A DNA stretch of 64,000 nucleotides, taken from positions 362,835-426,834 of the forward strand of contig NZ_JABLSJ010000003.1 in NCBI RefSeq assembly GCF_013618635.1. The letters run 5' to 3'. The stretch is from Thalassobacillus sp. CUG 92003 (GTDB lineage: Bacteria; Bacillota; Bacilli; Bacillales; Halobacillaceae). Below the pieces are notes generated by a model, which saw nothing but the letters and a program-made list of their open reading frames with translations, had not been told where the DNA came from and did no database searches. Numbering within the stretch: position 1 is the first letter of the stretch; each line of letters opens with the position of its first letter. Both the position numbers and the translations under genes were made by a program. This document shows positions 35,031 to 44,838 of this stretch, in pieces.

Positions 35031-35943
35031 CTCTTTGATATTTTCAAAAGCATGGCGAGGTTATTGCCCAAACAGGAATCGCCGATTCACATTGCATACT
35101 GCAAAAGCTGGTAAAATCTTTGGAGCCTATTATGCCGAAACTTTCAGCTCAACTCAAATCACACAAATAAGACCGATCACACCATTTTTCTTATGCTTCG
35201 GGAGATGTTTTCTTTCAAACGTCATTGTTTCACCTTTTTCATAGCGTAAGGCTATTTCGTGATGATGTTTGAATGAAGATCAAAAATTTTATTCAAAATT
35301 ATGTATATTTTTTCATAATACTATAATTCATTAACGCCTTCAATTACGATTTGAAAGATGGGAAAAGAAGTGGTGTAGGTGTATGTCCAGCAGTTTATTT
35401 TGTATGATTGGATAATATGGTGAACAAGTGCGAACTGTCCTACTTTTACGTGAAGATATGTTTCTACATAAAGATTGTTTTTCTTCCGAGGTTTCAGATG
35501 TTAGATATGTGTGGTTATGCGGGTGTTCTACAAAGCAGGGTTGAACAATTGGAAACGTGATTGTTCGAGGAAAAGAGTATCACTTATTAACTCCTGCACA
35601 TAAAACAGACCTTGCTACTTTCAGCAAGGTCCTCGTTTTGGAAAATGACGTGACGAATATAGCGAATATATTGTTGTCTCCTTAACTAGGTGAATGAATG
35701 GGCGGCATTGACAGAGGAACATTGTAATATCAAGTCTCCCATTTGAGACTAGATTTTCACACTAAAAGAAATGGACCTTTAGCCGTTGAGTAGAATGCAT
35801 TTTTAATATGTTGCAGTTAGCCCCGCAAATTCCCCTATGTGTGAATACGAATATATCTAATTACGCAAAATCAAACGTCCTCTACGAAAATATTTATTGA
35901 ATATCTCCTGAACATCCAATTTAAAAAATACTTAAGAAAGGAA
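35031..35943. other. Long intergenic region, no gene recognised
   Basis: About 900 AT-rich bases. I find no open reading frame with a credible ribosome binding site and protein-like content. The only structure is a hairpin at 35608-35631 (GACCTTGCT/AGCAAGGTC) followed by CCTCGTTTT, listed separately. It may hold regulatory or decayed sequence. Confidence 0.35.
35608..35638 (+). terminator. Isolated terminator-like hairpin
   Basis: A perfect 9-bp stem (GACCTTGCT with AGCAAGGTC), a six-base loop and CCTCGTTTT after it. No gene upstream on the forward strand is visible. Confidence 0.4.
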
Positions 35944-36555
35944 CTAATTTATTTGACTGATTAAATTAGCATTTTCATGCCTTAACTCCCAAGCAATTCG
36001 AGCACTATCTTCTAACTCTTCCAAATCATAAAAAGTAGACATTAAATCCTTGTCACCTACAACAGGTCCGTGATTCTGTAAAATAAAACCGTCACTATCG
36101 TTAACTTTTTCTTCAAAATATTCGAAGAGCTTTGTAGACCCAGGAGGAGCATATGGAACTAAACCTATTTTTCCTATTTTCATTCGTAAATAAGGTGTAT
36201 ATTCTGGAATAATATCATTTTCATTTTGATGATTTAAACATGACCACAAGGCTGAATAAAAACTATGAGTATGGATCACCGACTGGATATCTGAATCCTT
36301 ATCATAGAGAGTTTTATGAAGCGATAATTCTTTGCTCGGTTTTTTCCCTTCAATATGATTCCCTTCCATGTCTATTACAGAAAAATCCATTCTTGTTAAA
36401 CCTCCAAAACAAGTACCACTTCCTGTGATATAAATCTTATTATACTCACGAAAGCTTAAATTGGCGGAAGAACCAGTTGCTTTTCCTCTATCAAATAATG
36501 ATTGGGCAATCCATATTGCACTTTCCAGCTTTTGCTCAACTGTCATTCGAATCAC
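35944..36555 (-). CDS. otnC: Class II aldolase-family 3-oxo-tetronate-4-phosphate decarboxylase (OtnC-like)
   Basis: A 203-residue class II aldolase/adducin protein. The zinc ligands and active site are seen in VIHTHSFYSALW and LQNHGPVVG, and the phosphate-binding region in GKATGSSANLSFR and ITGSGTCFGGL. OtnC converts 3-oxo-tetronate 4-phosphate to dihydroxyacetone phosphate plus CO2. Its start overlaps the end of the kinase gene by about 20 bases, and the kinase makes exactly this substrate. Together these make OtnC more likely than fuculose-phosphate aldolase. Confidence 0.85.
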   Translation of the reverse strand: MIRMTVEQKLESAIWIAQSLFDRGKATGSSANLSFREYNKIYITGSGTCFGGLTRMDFSVIDMEGNHIEGKKPSKELSLHKTLYDKDSDIQSVIHTHSFYSALWSCLNHQNENDIIPEYTPYLRMKIGKIGLVPYAPPGSTKLFEYFEEKVNDSDGFILQNHGPVVGDKDLMSTFYDLEELEDSARIAWELRHENANLISQIN

Positions 36556-37819
36556 CCTTTGTAAGATTGACTGCTCTCATAAAAAAATCTTCCTGTCCAA
36601 AATCACCTGATTTTAGGACCAAGCGAAGTTTTTTATTATTAAGCGGTACCATTATAGGAACACCACTTGCAATACTTTCTCCCACTACATATGCATCATA
36701 ACCCAAAGCTTGTGTCACAGCACCTGAAGTCTCGCCACCCGCTACTATAATACGATTATAACCATGCTGCTTTGCTCTTTTCGCAATATAAGCAGTTGTC
36801 TGTTCAAGAATTTCTGATATTTTTTCAACACCTGAGCTTTGTGCATTTTTTACATTTTCTGGTGTGTCAGAACTATATACTAGCGCTGCATCATCTTTAC
36901 TCGAGGATATCTCTTCCCATATTTGTTCTTTCGTCTGAGTGCCTTCAATTAATTTATTTGCATCAAGCTTTATAGAGTTCCCATCATTTATTTGGAAATT
37001 CTCAACTTGTTGAAGTGTTGTTTCAGAACAACTTCCAGATAAAATAATTGCTTTCCCCTCGGTTGAACTATAGTTTACTTCTGAAACGGCTTTGCCTTCC
37101 TTACGGTATTTTCGCCCAAGATTTCCCACCAGACCGGACCCCCCAGTTAAAAAAGGTAAGTCCCCAAACAATTCTACTATCCTCGCACCATGGTTCTCAT
37201 TTACATAATCGGGTATAACATAGAAATGATCTTTATCACTACCAAACTCATCAACTAAGCTAAAAATTTGTTCATCGCTGGCAAATAACATATCCTCTGT
37301 AATTTTCAAACTTTCATATTTTCCCTGAGGACTTATTAATTTTTCTAAATCTGAATCCCACATCGGTGTGAGTGGGTGGTCCTTCATATGAGTTTTGTTC
37401 AACGGAACCCCTTGGACAAACAGGTGACCATTTTTTACGATCCGTCCATTAATAGGAAGGGAGGGGGCGATAATTGTATATTTTATATTCTGGTACTCCA
37501 AAAAATTGTCAATTACAGGACCTATATTTCCTGTTTCATTCGAGTCAAAAGTAGAGCAATACTTACTATAGAATTGTTTAGCCCCATTATCTTTTAACCA
37601 TGAAAATGCACTTAAAGATTCAACTATAGCTTTATTTTTTTCTTCGGTTCTTGTTTTCAGGGCTATGACCACAGCTATTTTTTCATTTGATATTGGCAAT
37701 GGTTCTTGCGGTGTACCATTGAACAATAAAGTTTTTACTCCTTGCTGAACTAAAAAAGAAGCAGCATCACTAGCTCCAGTAAAATCATCAGCTACAACCC
37801 CTAAAACAATTTCACCCAT
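36536..37819 (-). CDS. otnK: 3-oxo-tetronate 4-kinase (OtnK-like, DUF1537 four-carbon acid sugar kinase)
   Basis: A 427-residue kinase. The N-terminal DUF1537 domain starts VADDFTGASDAASFLVQQGV, with the conserved DDFTG motif. The middle has FYSKYCSTFDSNETGNIGPV (KxxSTxxSTxRGN-like). The C-terminal nucleotide-binding domain contains RIIVAGGETSGAV and LVLKSGDFGQEDFF (the K-GxFG motif). It phosphorylates a 3-oxo four-carbon sugar acid. It overlaps otnC and follows the dehydrogenase gene by 24 bases. Confidence 0.9.
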   Translation of the reverse strand: MGEIVLGVVADDFTGASDAASFLVQQGVKTLLFNGTPQEPLPISNEKIAVVIALKTRTEEKNKAIVESLSAFSWLKDNGAKQFYSKYCSTFDSNETGNIGPVIDNFLEYQNIKYTIIAPSLPINGRIVKNGHLFVQGVPLNKTHMKDHPLTPMWDSDLEKLISPQGKYESLKITEDMLFASDEQIFSLVDEFGSDKDHFYVIPDYVNENHGARIVELFGDLPFLTGGSGLVGNLGRKYRKEGKAVSEVNYSSTEGKAIILSGSCSETTLQQVENFQINDGNSIKLDANKLIEGTQTKEQIWEEISSSKDDAALVYSSDTPENVKNAQSSGVEKISEILEQTTAYIAKRAKQHGYNRIIVAGGETSGAVTQALGYDAYVVGESIASGVPIMVPLNNKKLRLVLKSGDFGQEDFFMRAVNLTKGDSNDS

Positions 37820-37843
37820 TCTTAACCTCTCCTTGTTTGAATT

Positions 37844-38866
37844 TTAAAAATGGAGTAGCACTTTTAAAGATTTATCTTCCTTTCTGTCAACTAACCGAAA
37901 AGCCTGAGGTGCTTGATGATAAGGAAGGTTGTGAGAAACAATATTTTTAATTGGAATTTGATCCTTTTGGATAAAGCGAATAGCTCCAAGAAAATCTTCA
38001 TGATTATATGTCATGCAACCAATAATTTCTTTTTCTGTATTTTGTAAATTGTGAATATTGACATTTTGATTTTGTTCAAACATGGCCACCGTTACAATTT
38101 TACCTGCTTTTTTTGTGATGCTCAGTGCTTCATTAATAATATTGTCCGCATTATTGGTAACAATTACTTTGTCAAAAAGACCATCAGTTTTTTTAATGGC
38201 TGCTTCTGGCCAACTAGAATGGTTTGTCACGTTTATAGTATACGATGCACCTAGTTGTTCACTTAGATTTAAAGGGTAGTCGAGAACATCAGTTACCAAC
38301 AATTGCTGGGCACCTTTATCATGGGCAACTGCTAGGGTTAGTAATCCTATCGAGCCTCCGCCTAATATTGCTACTTCCTCACCTGGACGTATATTCGCTT
38401 TGTTTACAGCATGTATCGCAACAGCTAATGGCTCCGCTAAAACCCCGACCTCATGACTAATGCATTCTGGGAGCTTCATAACGCAAGATGCAGGTGCTTT
38501 AAAGTATTCAGCCATCGTTCCGTCCCATTCACCAACACCAGGAGCCTGACGGGATGTGCATAAATTTTGCATGTGTTCTTTACAATATTCACATTCCCCA
38601 CATCCTAACTGTGGTTCAACCGTTACTTTATCTCCCAATTCATAGTCGCTGACGCTAGAACCTAGATCGACAACTTCACCTGATACTTCATGGCCAATTA
38701 ATACTGGAGGTTTACGAAATGGATGAAGTCCTTTGTAAGTATGAATATCTGAACCACAAATTCCAGCCATCTTCACTTTAATCAAAATCTCATCGGATCT
38801 GATCTTAGGAACTGTTTTTTTCTCTATAGTAACGTGATCAACGTCTTTAATAACAACCGCATTCAT
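37844..38866 (-). CDS. Zinc-dependent medium-chain alcohol/polyol dehydrogenase
   Basis: A 340-residue MDR-family dehydrogenase. The catalytic zinc site is GICGSDIHTYKG with GHEVSGEVV. The structural zinc cysteines are in GCGECEYCKEHMQNLC. The NAD-binding loop is ILGGGSIGLLTLAV. Members act on threonine, sorbitol or similar polyols. In this cluster the likely job is oxidation of a hydroxy group of a four-carbon sugar acid or the corresponding alditol before the kinase acts. It lies between gntR and otnK. Confidence 0.88.
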   Translation of the reverse strand: MNAVVIKDVDHVTIEKKTVPKIRSDEILIKVKMAGICGSDIHTYKGLHPFRKPPVLIGHEVSGEVVDLGSSVSDYELGDKVTVEPQLGCGECEYCKEHMQNLCTSRQAPGVGEWDGTMAEYFKAPASCVMKLPECISHEVGVLAEPLAVAIHAVNKANIRPGEEVAILGGGSIGLLTLAVAHDKGAQQLLVTDVLDYPLNLSEQLGASYTINVTNHSSWPEAAIKKTDGLFDKVIVTNNADNIINEALSITKKAGKIVTVAMFEQNQNVNIHNLQNTEKEIIGCMTYNHEDFLGAIRFIQKDQIPIKNIVSHNLPYHQAPQAFRLVDRKEDKSLKVLLHF

Positions 38867-38882
38867 ATATTCCGCCCCAATA

Positions 38883-39527
38883 CTATTGAAATAATATTAA
38901 TTTTGAATTCTCTAAATGCTTCCTCATCATTTTTGCACTTTTAATATCGTGATTTTTCAATTTATCAAATATTAAAATGTGATCTTCATAAAATCGTCTC
39001 ATTCGGATTGGATCCCTATTTAGATGTTTCAACGTGATACGGAACAAATGATCCCCATAATTTATTAATATTCGTTGAATTTCTTCATTTCCAGCTATTT
39101 TACTGATCATACGATGGAATTCGTGATCCACCCTAGCAAATTCAGTTACATTTAATTCCTCCACGATTTGTTCCATATCATTAAGGTTCTTTTCAATACT
39201 TTCTAACTCGTGACCCGTTATTTTGTTATAAATTTGCTCACAATTAAACGACTCAAGAGCGATACGTAAATTATAAATATCATTAATGCGATCAATGGAT
39301 AAATCATTTATGATTATGCCCCGCTTTGATGACACTTTAACAAATCCCTCTGATTCTAAACGGACAATTGCTGACTTAATTGGGGTTTTACTCATCTCTA
39401 ATTCTTCAATTAAATCTTTCTCAGAAATGAAAGATCCAGGTTTGTACCTTTCATGAAGAATACCTTCTTTTATTTTTTCATATGCAAAATCTTTTAGTAA
39501 CAATTTAGTATTTGGATCTAGTTTCAA
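38883..39527 (-). CDS. GntR-family (FCD domain) transcriptional regulator
   Basis: A 214-residue regulator. The winged helix-turn-helix is at residues 10-75 (GSFISEKDLIEELEMSKTPI, then ESEGFVKVSSKRGIIINDLS). The rest is a helical FCD ligand-binding domain (VDHEFHRMISKIAGNEEI, with a metal-type histidine). It is co-directional with and directly upstream of the dehydrogenase, otnK and otnC genes, so it probably controls the cluster. The inverted repeat over the tctC promoter at 44617-44644 is a candidate operator. Confidence 0.9.
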   Translation of the reverse strand: MKLDPNTKLLLKDFAYEKIKEGILHERYKPGSFISEKDLIEELEMSKTPIKSAIVRLESEGFVKVSSKRGIIINDLSIDRINDIYNLRIALESFNCEQIYNKITGHELESIEKNLNDMEQIVEELNVTEFARVDHEFHRMISKIAGNEEIQRILINYGDHLFRITLKHLNRDPIRMRRFYEDHILIFDKLKNHDIKSAKMMRKHLENSKLILFQ

Positions 39528-39868
39528 TTAATACTGCCTCCTCATTGTCAAGGACGGTTAAAATCATACAGAATAGTCGGTCAAAAGCTATAACTTTATT
39601 AAACACATCAAAATAAGAACTATACTCCCCCCCCAACTATAAAAGAGATAGTACTCTCCAATAATAAATTCTTTAGACCACTGCAAATAATTTGATGAGA
39701 AGGCTTGGCGAGCCTTCTCATTCTTTATTTAATTTCCTTATGTTAAATATAATACTGCCGGGCAGCTAAACATAAACTAGTTGCTTCAGGAAGTTATTTT
39801 TTACTAACTTCGAATCTTCTCCGTCTGCTTCTAAACTTTTTTATAATATAATTCTCAAAAGGGTTATA
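39528..39868. other. Intergenic region between the SAF-domain dehydrogenase and gntR
   Basis: About 340 bases. It contains a perfect 10-bp hairpin (TGAGAAGGCT/AGCCTTCTCA, 39696-39720) with a T-rich tail on the forward strand and only a weak one on the reverse. A run of eight to nine C bases lies near 39630. The hairpin may separate the transporter transcript from the gntR-otn transcript. Confidence 0.4.
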
Positions 39869-41296
39869 TTAACTTTCCTCACTCGATAGAAAAATTTCAT
39901 CCTGACTTTCTCTCAGTTCCCACAACGTTGAATTATGGGGGGTTCGCACTTTATCATACGTGATAATTTCTCCCTTTTGTATGTCCACTTTTGCCTGTTG
40001 GTATGTGATCAAATGACCGGGAACTGGATGGTTGCTTTCCATTGTTTTAGCCGGAGCTATTAATCCTTCCAGAGACAAATCATGATCATTTCCAAAAGTT
40101 TCCCCAGCCTTAATGTCTCTTGTGGCTCTTTTAATGAGGTCATATTTAGGTTGATAATCTAACGACCCAGTACTTATATTAAGTAATCCCGCAGAGGCAA
40201 TTGATATTGAAGTTTCAATACCACACAAATGATATGGGCGGTATATAACAGCAGTAGAACGATCATAATTTGGAATTTGTCCCTTAGTGGTAAGAATGTA
40301 ATTAGAGTAGGCATTATCACATTTTACAACTATAAAGACGCCGCCACCCATACCAGCTTCGTCCTCTCTTCGGAAACATGTGAACAAATCAATAATACCT
40401 TCTTCAGAAAATATTCCCCCATCAGTATGACTCGCGTATGCAATAGGTAGCTCTGAAATTTTCAGAGCTGCTTTATTTAATTCTGATACATCGGGCTTTA
40501 AACCTGTGGAGTTAACAATTATTGTGAGTTCGCATAAATCAAAAGCCCCTGCACCAGGTAAGGATTTTAGAATTTCTTCCCGTTTTTTAATATATTCCGT
40601 CACGTGACCCTTTGGAATTTTTTTAAGGTACTTTGCATCATCATCTGATATGGATACTGAGGTGGTTTCATGTACGGTAATTCCATCAGCCTCAATATAT
40701 ACTGATTGATTCTTTTCATCATAAATAAATTCACCATCCCTAGCTTTACCACCAGATACGACTGTCAATCCAATTTCCCTTGCCCATTCATATAGAGACA
40801 TCAACAAACCATGCTGATCACCATCAACAGGTGTATATATTACACCTTTTTCATTAGCTAAGTACTTAAGAACAGGACCAATAGCAGAATCAGTTTCTTT
40901 ATTAACCATAGCGACGTGTTTACCATTTTCAATTGCTAGTTTAGCATGTTGCGCACCAACTTCAGGTACCCCAGTTCCCTCGCAAATCACATCAATATCA
41001 TCTAATCCTAAGATTACTTCAAATTTGTCGGTATATATATAGCCGCCCTCGTCAAAATGCTTCTTGGCATCTGATAGATTATCACAATAATATATCTCTT
41101 TATCCTCGATATTCGCATCTATAAATGCATTGCGTGCAGACTCTAAATTTTTGTCCATTACGACATTGACATTTACAAATTGATTGTATTTAGCTTGAGT
41201 TACAATTGCTTTTCCAAAATGACCTGTGCCAATTACGGCAGTATGCACTACACCTTTTTCTTTATGTGCTTGACGGAATAAATGTTGATATATCAT
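39869..41296 (-). CDS. Homoserine-dehydrogenase-like oxidoreductase with C-terminal SAF domain
   Basis: A 475-residue protein. An N-terminal Rossmann domain has AVIGTGHFGKAIV (residues about 20-32) and the middle carries a homoserine-dehydrogenase-like segment with GTGVPEVGAQHA and NKETDSAIGP. The C-terminal part (about 385-460) looks like an SAF domain (IKAGETFGNDHDLSLEGLIA, KGEIITYDKV). It sits between the TctA gene and the gntR-otn genes, so it probably oxidises the imported sugar acid to the keto form. That role is inferred from position; a biosynthetic homoserine dehydrogenase is unlikely given the SAF domain and context. Confidence 0.75.
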   Translation of the reverse strand: MIYQHLFRQAHKEKGVVHTAVIGTGHFGKAIVTQAKYNQFVNVNVVMDKNLESARNAFIDANIEDKEIYYCDNLSDAKKHFDEGGYIYTDKFEVILGLDDIDVICEGTGVPEVGAQHAKLAIENGKHVAMVNKETDSAIGPVLKYLANEKGVIYTPVDGDQHGLLMSLYEWAREIGLTVVSGGKARDGEFIYDEKNQSVYIEADGITVHETTSVSISDDDAKYLKKIPKGHVTEYIKKREEILKSLPGAGAFDLCELTIIVNSTGLKPDVSELNKAALKISELPIAYASHTDGGIFSEEGIIDLFTCFRREDEAGMGGGVFIVVKCDNAYSNYILTTKGQIPNYDRSTAVIYRPYHLCGIETSISIASAGLLNISTGSLDYQPKYDLIKRATRDIKAGETFGNDHDLSLEGLIAPAKTMESNHPVPGHLITYQQAKVDIQKGEIITYDKVRTPHNSTLWELRESQDEIFLSSEES

Positions 41297-41317
41297 ACTT
41301 TTTTCCTCCTATATTAT

Positions 41318-42802
41318 TTATAATTTTTGAGCTTTTCTTTTTTTAATAATTGGGCTAATAATTACAGCACATACTAATAAGATAGCTACAGAAATTAGAG
41401 ATGCGCTAATTGGTCTTATAAAGAAGATTGAAAAATCCCCTTGGGACAATGCAAGCGAGCGTCTTAACTCACTTTCAGCAATCGGTCCCAATACTAACCC
41501 TAATATAATTGCAACTAAAGGGAAGTCTATTTTCTCAAGGAAGTAACCTAGAACCCCGAAACCTAACATAAGCCAAACATCAAACATAGAATTTCTAACT
41601 GAAAAAGTACCAACAATACAACATATAATAATGATAGGTCCCAATGAAGCATATGGAATATTTAGCAGCTTGGAAAACATCCTAATAAATGGCTTTGAAA
41701 ACAAAAGAATTAAAATGTTTACAATAAACAACCCTACAAATACTGCATATATTAATTCACTATTATTTGTCATAAAAGTCGGGCCAGGTTGCAAACCATG
41801 CATTACAAAAGCTCCAAGTATAATAGCTGTTGTTCCGCTACCCGGAATCCCCAATGCGAACAAAGGTACCAATGCTCCCATTGCTGCAGCGTTATTTGCA
41901 GCTTCAGGAGCGGCGATTCCTTCAGGAACTCCTTTTCCAAATTTCTTTGGATGTTTAGACCACCTAACTGTTTCACTATAACTAACCATTGCTGCAGTAC
42001 TAGCGCCTATACCTGGCAGAATACCTATGGCTACCCCTAATATAGATGATCTAGCTAGGGTGAACCGAATTTTCCTGAAAATTGAAGAATCAAAAATTTT
42101 AATTTTAACTTTCGTAATTTCTTTTTCAGTATCATTTTCTTTTGCTTTTTTTAAGACCTCAGAAACTGCAAAAAGTCCGACAATTACCGGTATAAGTTCA
42201 ACTCCGGCAGATAAATTAAGGCTGTTAAATGTAAACCGTTCCGTTCCTGTAAGTGGGTCAATTCCAATGGTTGCAATAAATAGCCCTAGCATGACTCCAA
42301 TTAGACCAAGTATTAATCTTCCTCCTAACGAAGCTACAACAGTTAAACCCAACACTGCCAACCCAAAAAATTCAGGCGATGAAAATTGCAAGGCAACCGA
42401 AGCTAACAGTGGAGTGAAAATAATTAAAACAATAGTCCCTACAGTCCCCCCAAGGACTGAACTAAAGATCCCTATCCCTAAAGCCTTTCCTGCTTCACCC
42501 CTTTGAGTCATCGGATATCCATCTAGCGCTGTCATCACAGCTTCTGGCGTACCTGGTGCTCGATACAAAATTGAAGTTATTAACCCAGAAAATACTGTAG
42601 CACCATAAATTGCTGTAAGTAACATAAATGCACTTGTGGAGTCCATTCCATATGTAACGGGAAGTAAAATCACCACCAATATGACACCACTAATCCCTGG
42701 TAACGCGCCCCCCAAAAACCCGATAAAAACAGCCGAAAAAAGCAGTAATAGATTCATAGGTTCCGTAACTGTTAAAAACCCATTTAGCAAACTATCCAAC
42801 AT
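41318..42802 (-). CDS. Tripartite tricarboxylate transporter large permease TctA-like
   Basis: A 494-residue protein with about 12 transmembrane helices. It has the TctA signatures FLGGALPGISGVILVVILLP near the N-terminus and GIAAPEAANNAAAMGALVPL with GIPGSGTTAIILGAF in the second half. It works with TctB and the TctC binding protein to import carboxylates using an ion gradient. The neighbouring catabolic genes point to a four-carbon sugar acid. Confidence 0.92.
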   Translation of the reverse strand: MLDSLLNGFLTVTEPMNLLLLFSAVFIGFLGGALPGISGVILVVILLPVTYGMDSTSAFMLLTAIYGATVFSGLITSILYRAPGTPEAVMTALDGYPMTQRGEAGKALGIGIFSSVLGGTVGTIVLIIFTPLLASVALQFSSPEFFGLAVLGLTVVASLGGRLILGLIGVMLGLFIATIGIDPLTGTERFTFNSLNLSAGVELIPVIVGLFAVSEVLKKAKENDTEKEITKVKIKIFDSSIFRKIRFTLARSSILGVAIGILPGIGASTAAMVSYSETVRWSKHPKKFGKGVPEGIAAPEAANNAAAMGALVPLFALGIPGSGTTAIILGAFVMHGLQPGPTFMTNNSELIYAVFVGLFIVNILILLFSKPFIRMFSKLLNIPYASLGPIIIICCIVGTFSVRNSMFDVWLMLGFGVLGYFLEKIDFPLVAIILGLVLGPIAESELRRSLALSQGDFSIFFIRPISASLISVAILLVCAVIISPIIKKRKAQKL

Positions 42803-42877
42803 AAAATTACCGTCCCCATTCTCAATTTTACGCTTTATATAAAGTCTTCTATTTAACGATAAAAATCATTAAAGGAA

Positions 42878-43390
42878 TTAAGGTAATGGAATATTTAATA
42901 ATTGATCAAAAACTACTACTATTAATACAACCCCAGAAACCAAAGTAATCAGCACATGGATTTTTTTGCCCATACCCAAAACGATTGAACAAATAGCAAT
43001 AAAAATTATGGTTGCAAATAAATATCCAATTATATTCATTAAAAATGTGTACAGTATAGTTACAACTAACAAAATCCAATGTCTGTGTTTCGTAATAAAT
43101 CGTTGATCATACGCGTTACTCTTACTACCTTCTGCACCATATCTATCGATTAACTGATCTGGTTTTGCTTCTTCGCTTATATTATTTTCCTCCCTTTTAT
43201 TTGAGATAAATGTTCCAATTAGAAGGGATAAAGATAAAAAGATTAGCGAAACCACCAAAATCAATGGCCAAAACCGCGGACCTATTAAGGTGGAAACTTC
43301 ACTAGACCCCGGCAGTTGTATAGTTTGTACTAAAAAAAATAGAGAAATTAAAAAAATTGATATTGCAAAAGCATAAAGATTTCTTCTCAT
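42878..43390 (-). CDS. Tripartite tricarboxylate transporter small permease TctB-like
   Basis: A 170-residue membrane protein with four hydrophobic helices (AISIFLISLFFLVQ, PRFWPLILVVSLIFLSLSLL, HWILLVVTILYTFLMNIIGY, VLITLVSGVVLIVVVF). The ST-LIGPRFWP segment near residue 40 is typical of TctB. It lies between the TctC and TctA genes. Low sequence conservation is normal for the family. Confidence 0.85.
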   Translation of the reverse strand: MRRNLYAFAISIFLISLFFLVQTIQLPGSSEVSTLIGPRFWPLILVVSLIFLSLSLLIGTFISNKREENNISEEAKPDQLIDRYGAEGSKSNAYDQRFITKHRHWILLVVTILYTFLMNIIGYLFATIIFIAICSIVLGMGKKIHVLITLVSGVVLIVVVFDQLLNIPLP

Positions 43391-43522
43391 TAGTATTCAC
43401 CTGCACTTTTAATAAAGCAGAAAATTTTGTTTTTCAGTGTTCATTCGATTCTGAATCACCTCCCAAAAAGCACCATTGATTAACAATCTATTGAGAGGTG
43501 ATCCCAAATCATTTGTCTGAAA

Positions 43523-44509
43523 TTACTTGTTCTCTTTTTGTAACTTCTTATATTTATCTAAGTCTTTCTCAAGTTTTTCACGATATTCTTCACTTCCAAG
43601 CCATCCTTCTCTAAAATCCAAGTTAGTTTTCTTCTCATATTCTTGATACTTATCGGAATCATATATATTTTTTAATTCTTGCTCAATTTTACTAACAATT
43701 TCATCAGGTGTATCTGCACTAACAAATACCCCTCTTTCATTTCCATTTGTCAAATCCCATCCTTTTTCAACTGTGGTTGGAATTTCAGGAAAATCTTTAA
43801 GACGTTCTTCTGCAAATATAAGTATTGGTTTCATTTCACCGGATTCCATATAACCAAGGATTGAGCTTATTTCTCCGAACATGCCATCGATATTCCCACT
43901 TAATACATTAGATGAGACGCTTCCTTGTTCATCATAAGGAATAAAATTCAAATCCAATCCAGTAGCATCTTTGAATTCTAGAAAAGCCATTTTATCAGGA
44001 CTGGCAGCGTGAGTCCCTCCAATTGTTACGTCTTCGGGATTATTTTTAGCATGCTCATAAAACTCATCAAAGTTTTTATACTTATTAGGATTTACGATCA
44101 ATGTCATAACATCAGATTGCATACGAGCAACAGGAGTAAGTTGTTCTAGTCCAGTTGGGTTTTGCCCTGCTGCTAGTGAAGTTATATAGGTGGAGGATGC
44201 AAAGTCTAACGTAAGCCCATTACCTTCACTGTTGGCCGTTCTTTTATGAGCCTGTGCCCCAGAAGCACTCGGTAAGTTAACTACACTAATTGTTGTGCCC
44301 AAATTTTCTTCCAACATTGGTTGGACTTGTCTTGCAAAATTATCAGTACCACCACCCGCTCCAGCAGCAACTAGAAACTTCATATTACCCGATGGATAAT
44401 TTTCATCAGATTTTCCGGCACTCTCTTCCGAGGAATTCCCACAACCTACGAGAAGAAAGACCATCATCAGTGCAATGATACTAATGAATTTATTTCTTAA
44501 CATAATCAA
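43523..44509 (-). CDS. Tripartite tricarboxylate transporter substrate-binding lipoprotein TctC-like
   Basis: A 328-residue Bug/TctC-type binding protein. The lipoprotein signal ends in the lipobox LVGC near residue 23. The mature protein has the family motifs FLVAAGAGGGTDNFARQVQP and GGTHAASPDKMAFLEF with the two beta-alpha-beta loops that hold a carboxylate. It is the first gene of the transporter unit, directly downstream of a promoter with cre and operator sites. Confidence 0.92.
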   Translation of the reverse strand: MIMLRNKFISIIALMMVFLLVGCGNSSEESAGKSDENYPSGNMKFLVAAGAGGGTDNFARQVQPMLEENLGTTISVVNLPSASGAQAHKRTANSEGNGLTLDFASSTYITSLAAGQNPTGLEQLTPVARMQSDVMTLIVNPNKYKNFDEFYEHAKNNPEDVTIGGTHAASPDKMAFLEFKDATGLDLNFIPYDEQGSVSSNVLSGNIDGMFGEISSILGYMESGEMKPILIFAEERLKDFPEIPTTVEKGWDLTNGNERGVFVSADTPDEIVSKIEQELKNIYDSDKYQEYEKKTNLDFREGWLGSEEYREKLEKDLDKYKKLQKENK

Positions 44510-44616
44510 CCCTCTCCTTATAATTTGTTATCAAATTCTTTGCTAGAAGCAGCCAAATTCTTTCTCCCTGCAACGACGAACATTCAAAACCTCCTTTATT
44601 TCCTTTCATTAAACTT

Positions 44617-44669
44617 AGATCTAACTTAAATCTAAGTTAGATCTTAAAGAAAGCGCTATCATTTGTCAA
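44617..44669 (-). promoter_or_regulatory. Promoter of the tct-otn cluster with cre site and 12-bp inverted-repeat operator
   Basis: On the reverse strand TTGACA (44664-44669), a 17-base spacer and TAAGAT (44641-44646) form a near-ideal sigma-A promoter. The spacer contains TGATAGCGCTTTCT (44648-44661), a cre-like site matching 12 of 14 palindrome positions. Overlapping the -10 and start is a perfect 12-bp inverted repeat with a 4-base centre (AGATCTAACTTA and TAAGTTAGATCT, 44617-44644), a typical GntR-type operator. The layout implies glucose repression by CcpA plus substrate-specific control. Confidence 0.7.
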
Positions 44670-44798
44670 TGATTTTCACAATTTTAAAAATATTTAAATA
44701 TAAATTGTAATAATGCGTTAATGACAAATTCATTACCTTAACATATATTCATGTACCAAACCTAAAGGGGAAAACCTATAAAATAGTGTAGAGACACG

Positions 44799-44838
44799 TA
44801 AAAAAGCCACTCAAAAGTTCATCAACTGATTGAGTGGC
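44799..44838 (-). terminator. Terminator downstream of the galE remnant
   Basis: GCCACTCAA pairs with TTGAGTGGC around a 15-base loop and is followed on the reverse strand by TTTTTTACG. It once ended the gal operon that survives only as remnants upstream. Confidence 0.7.
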
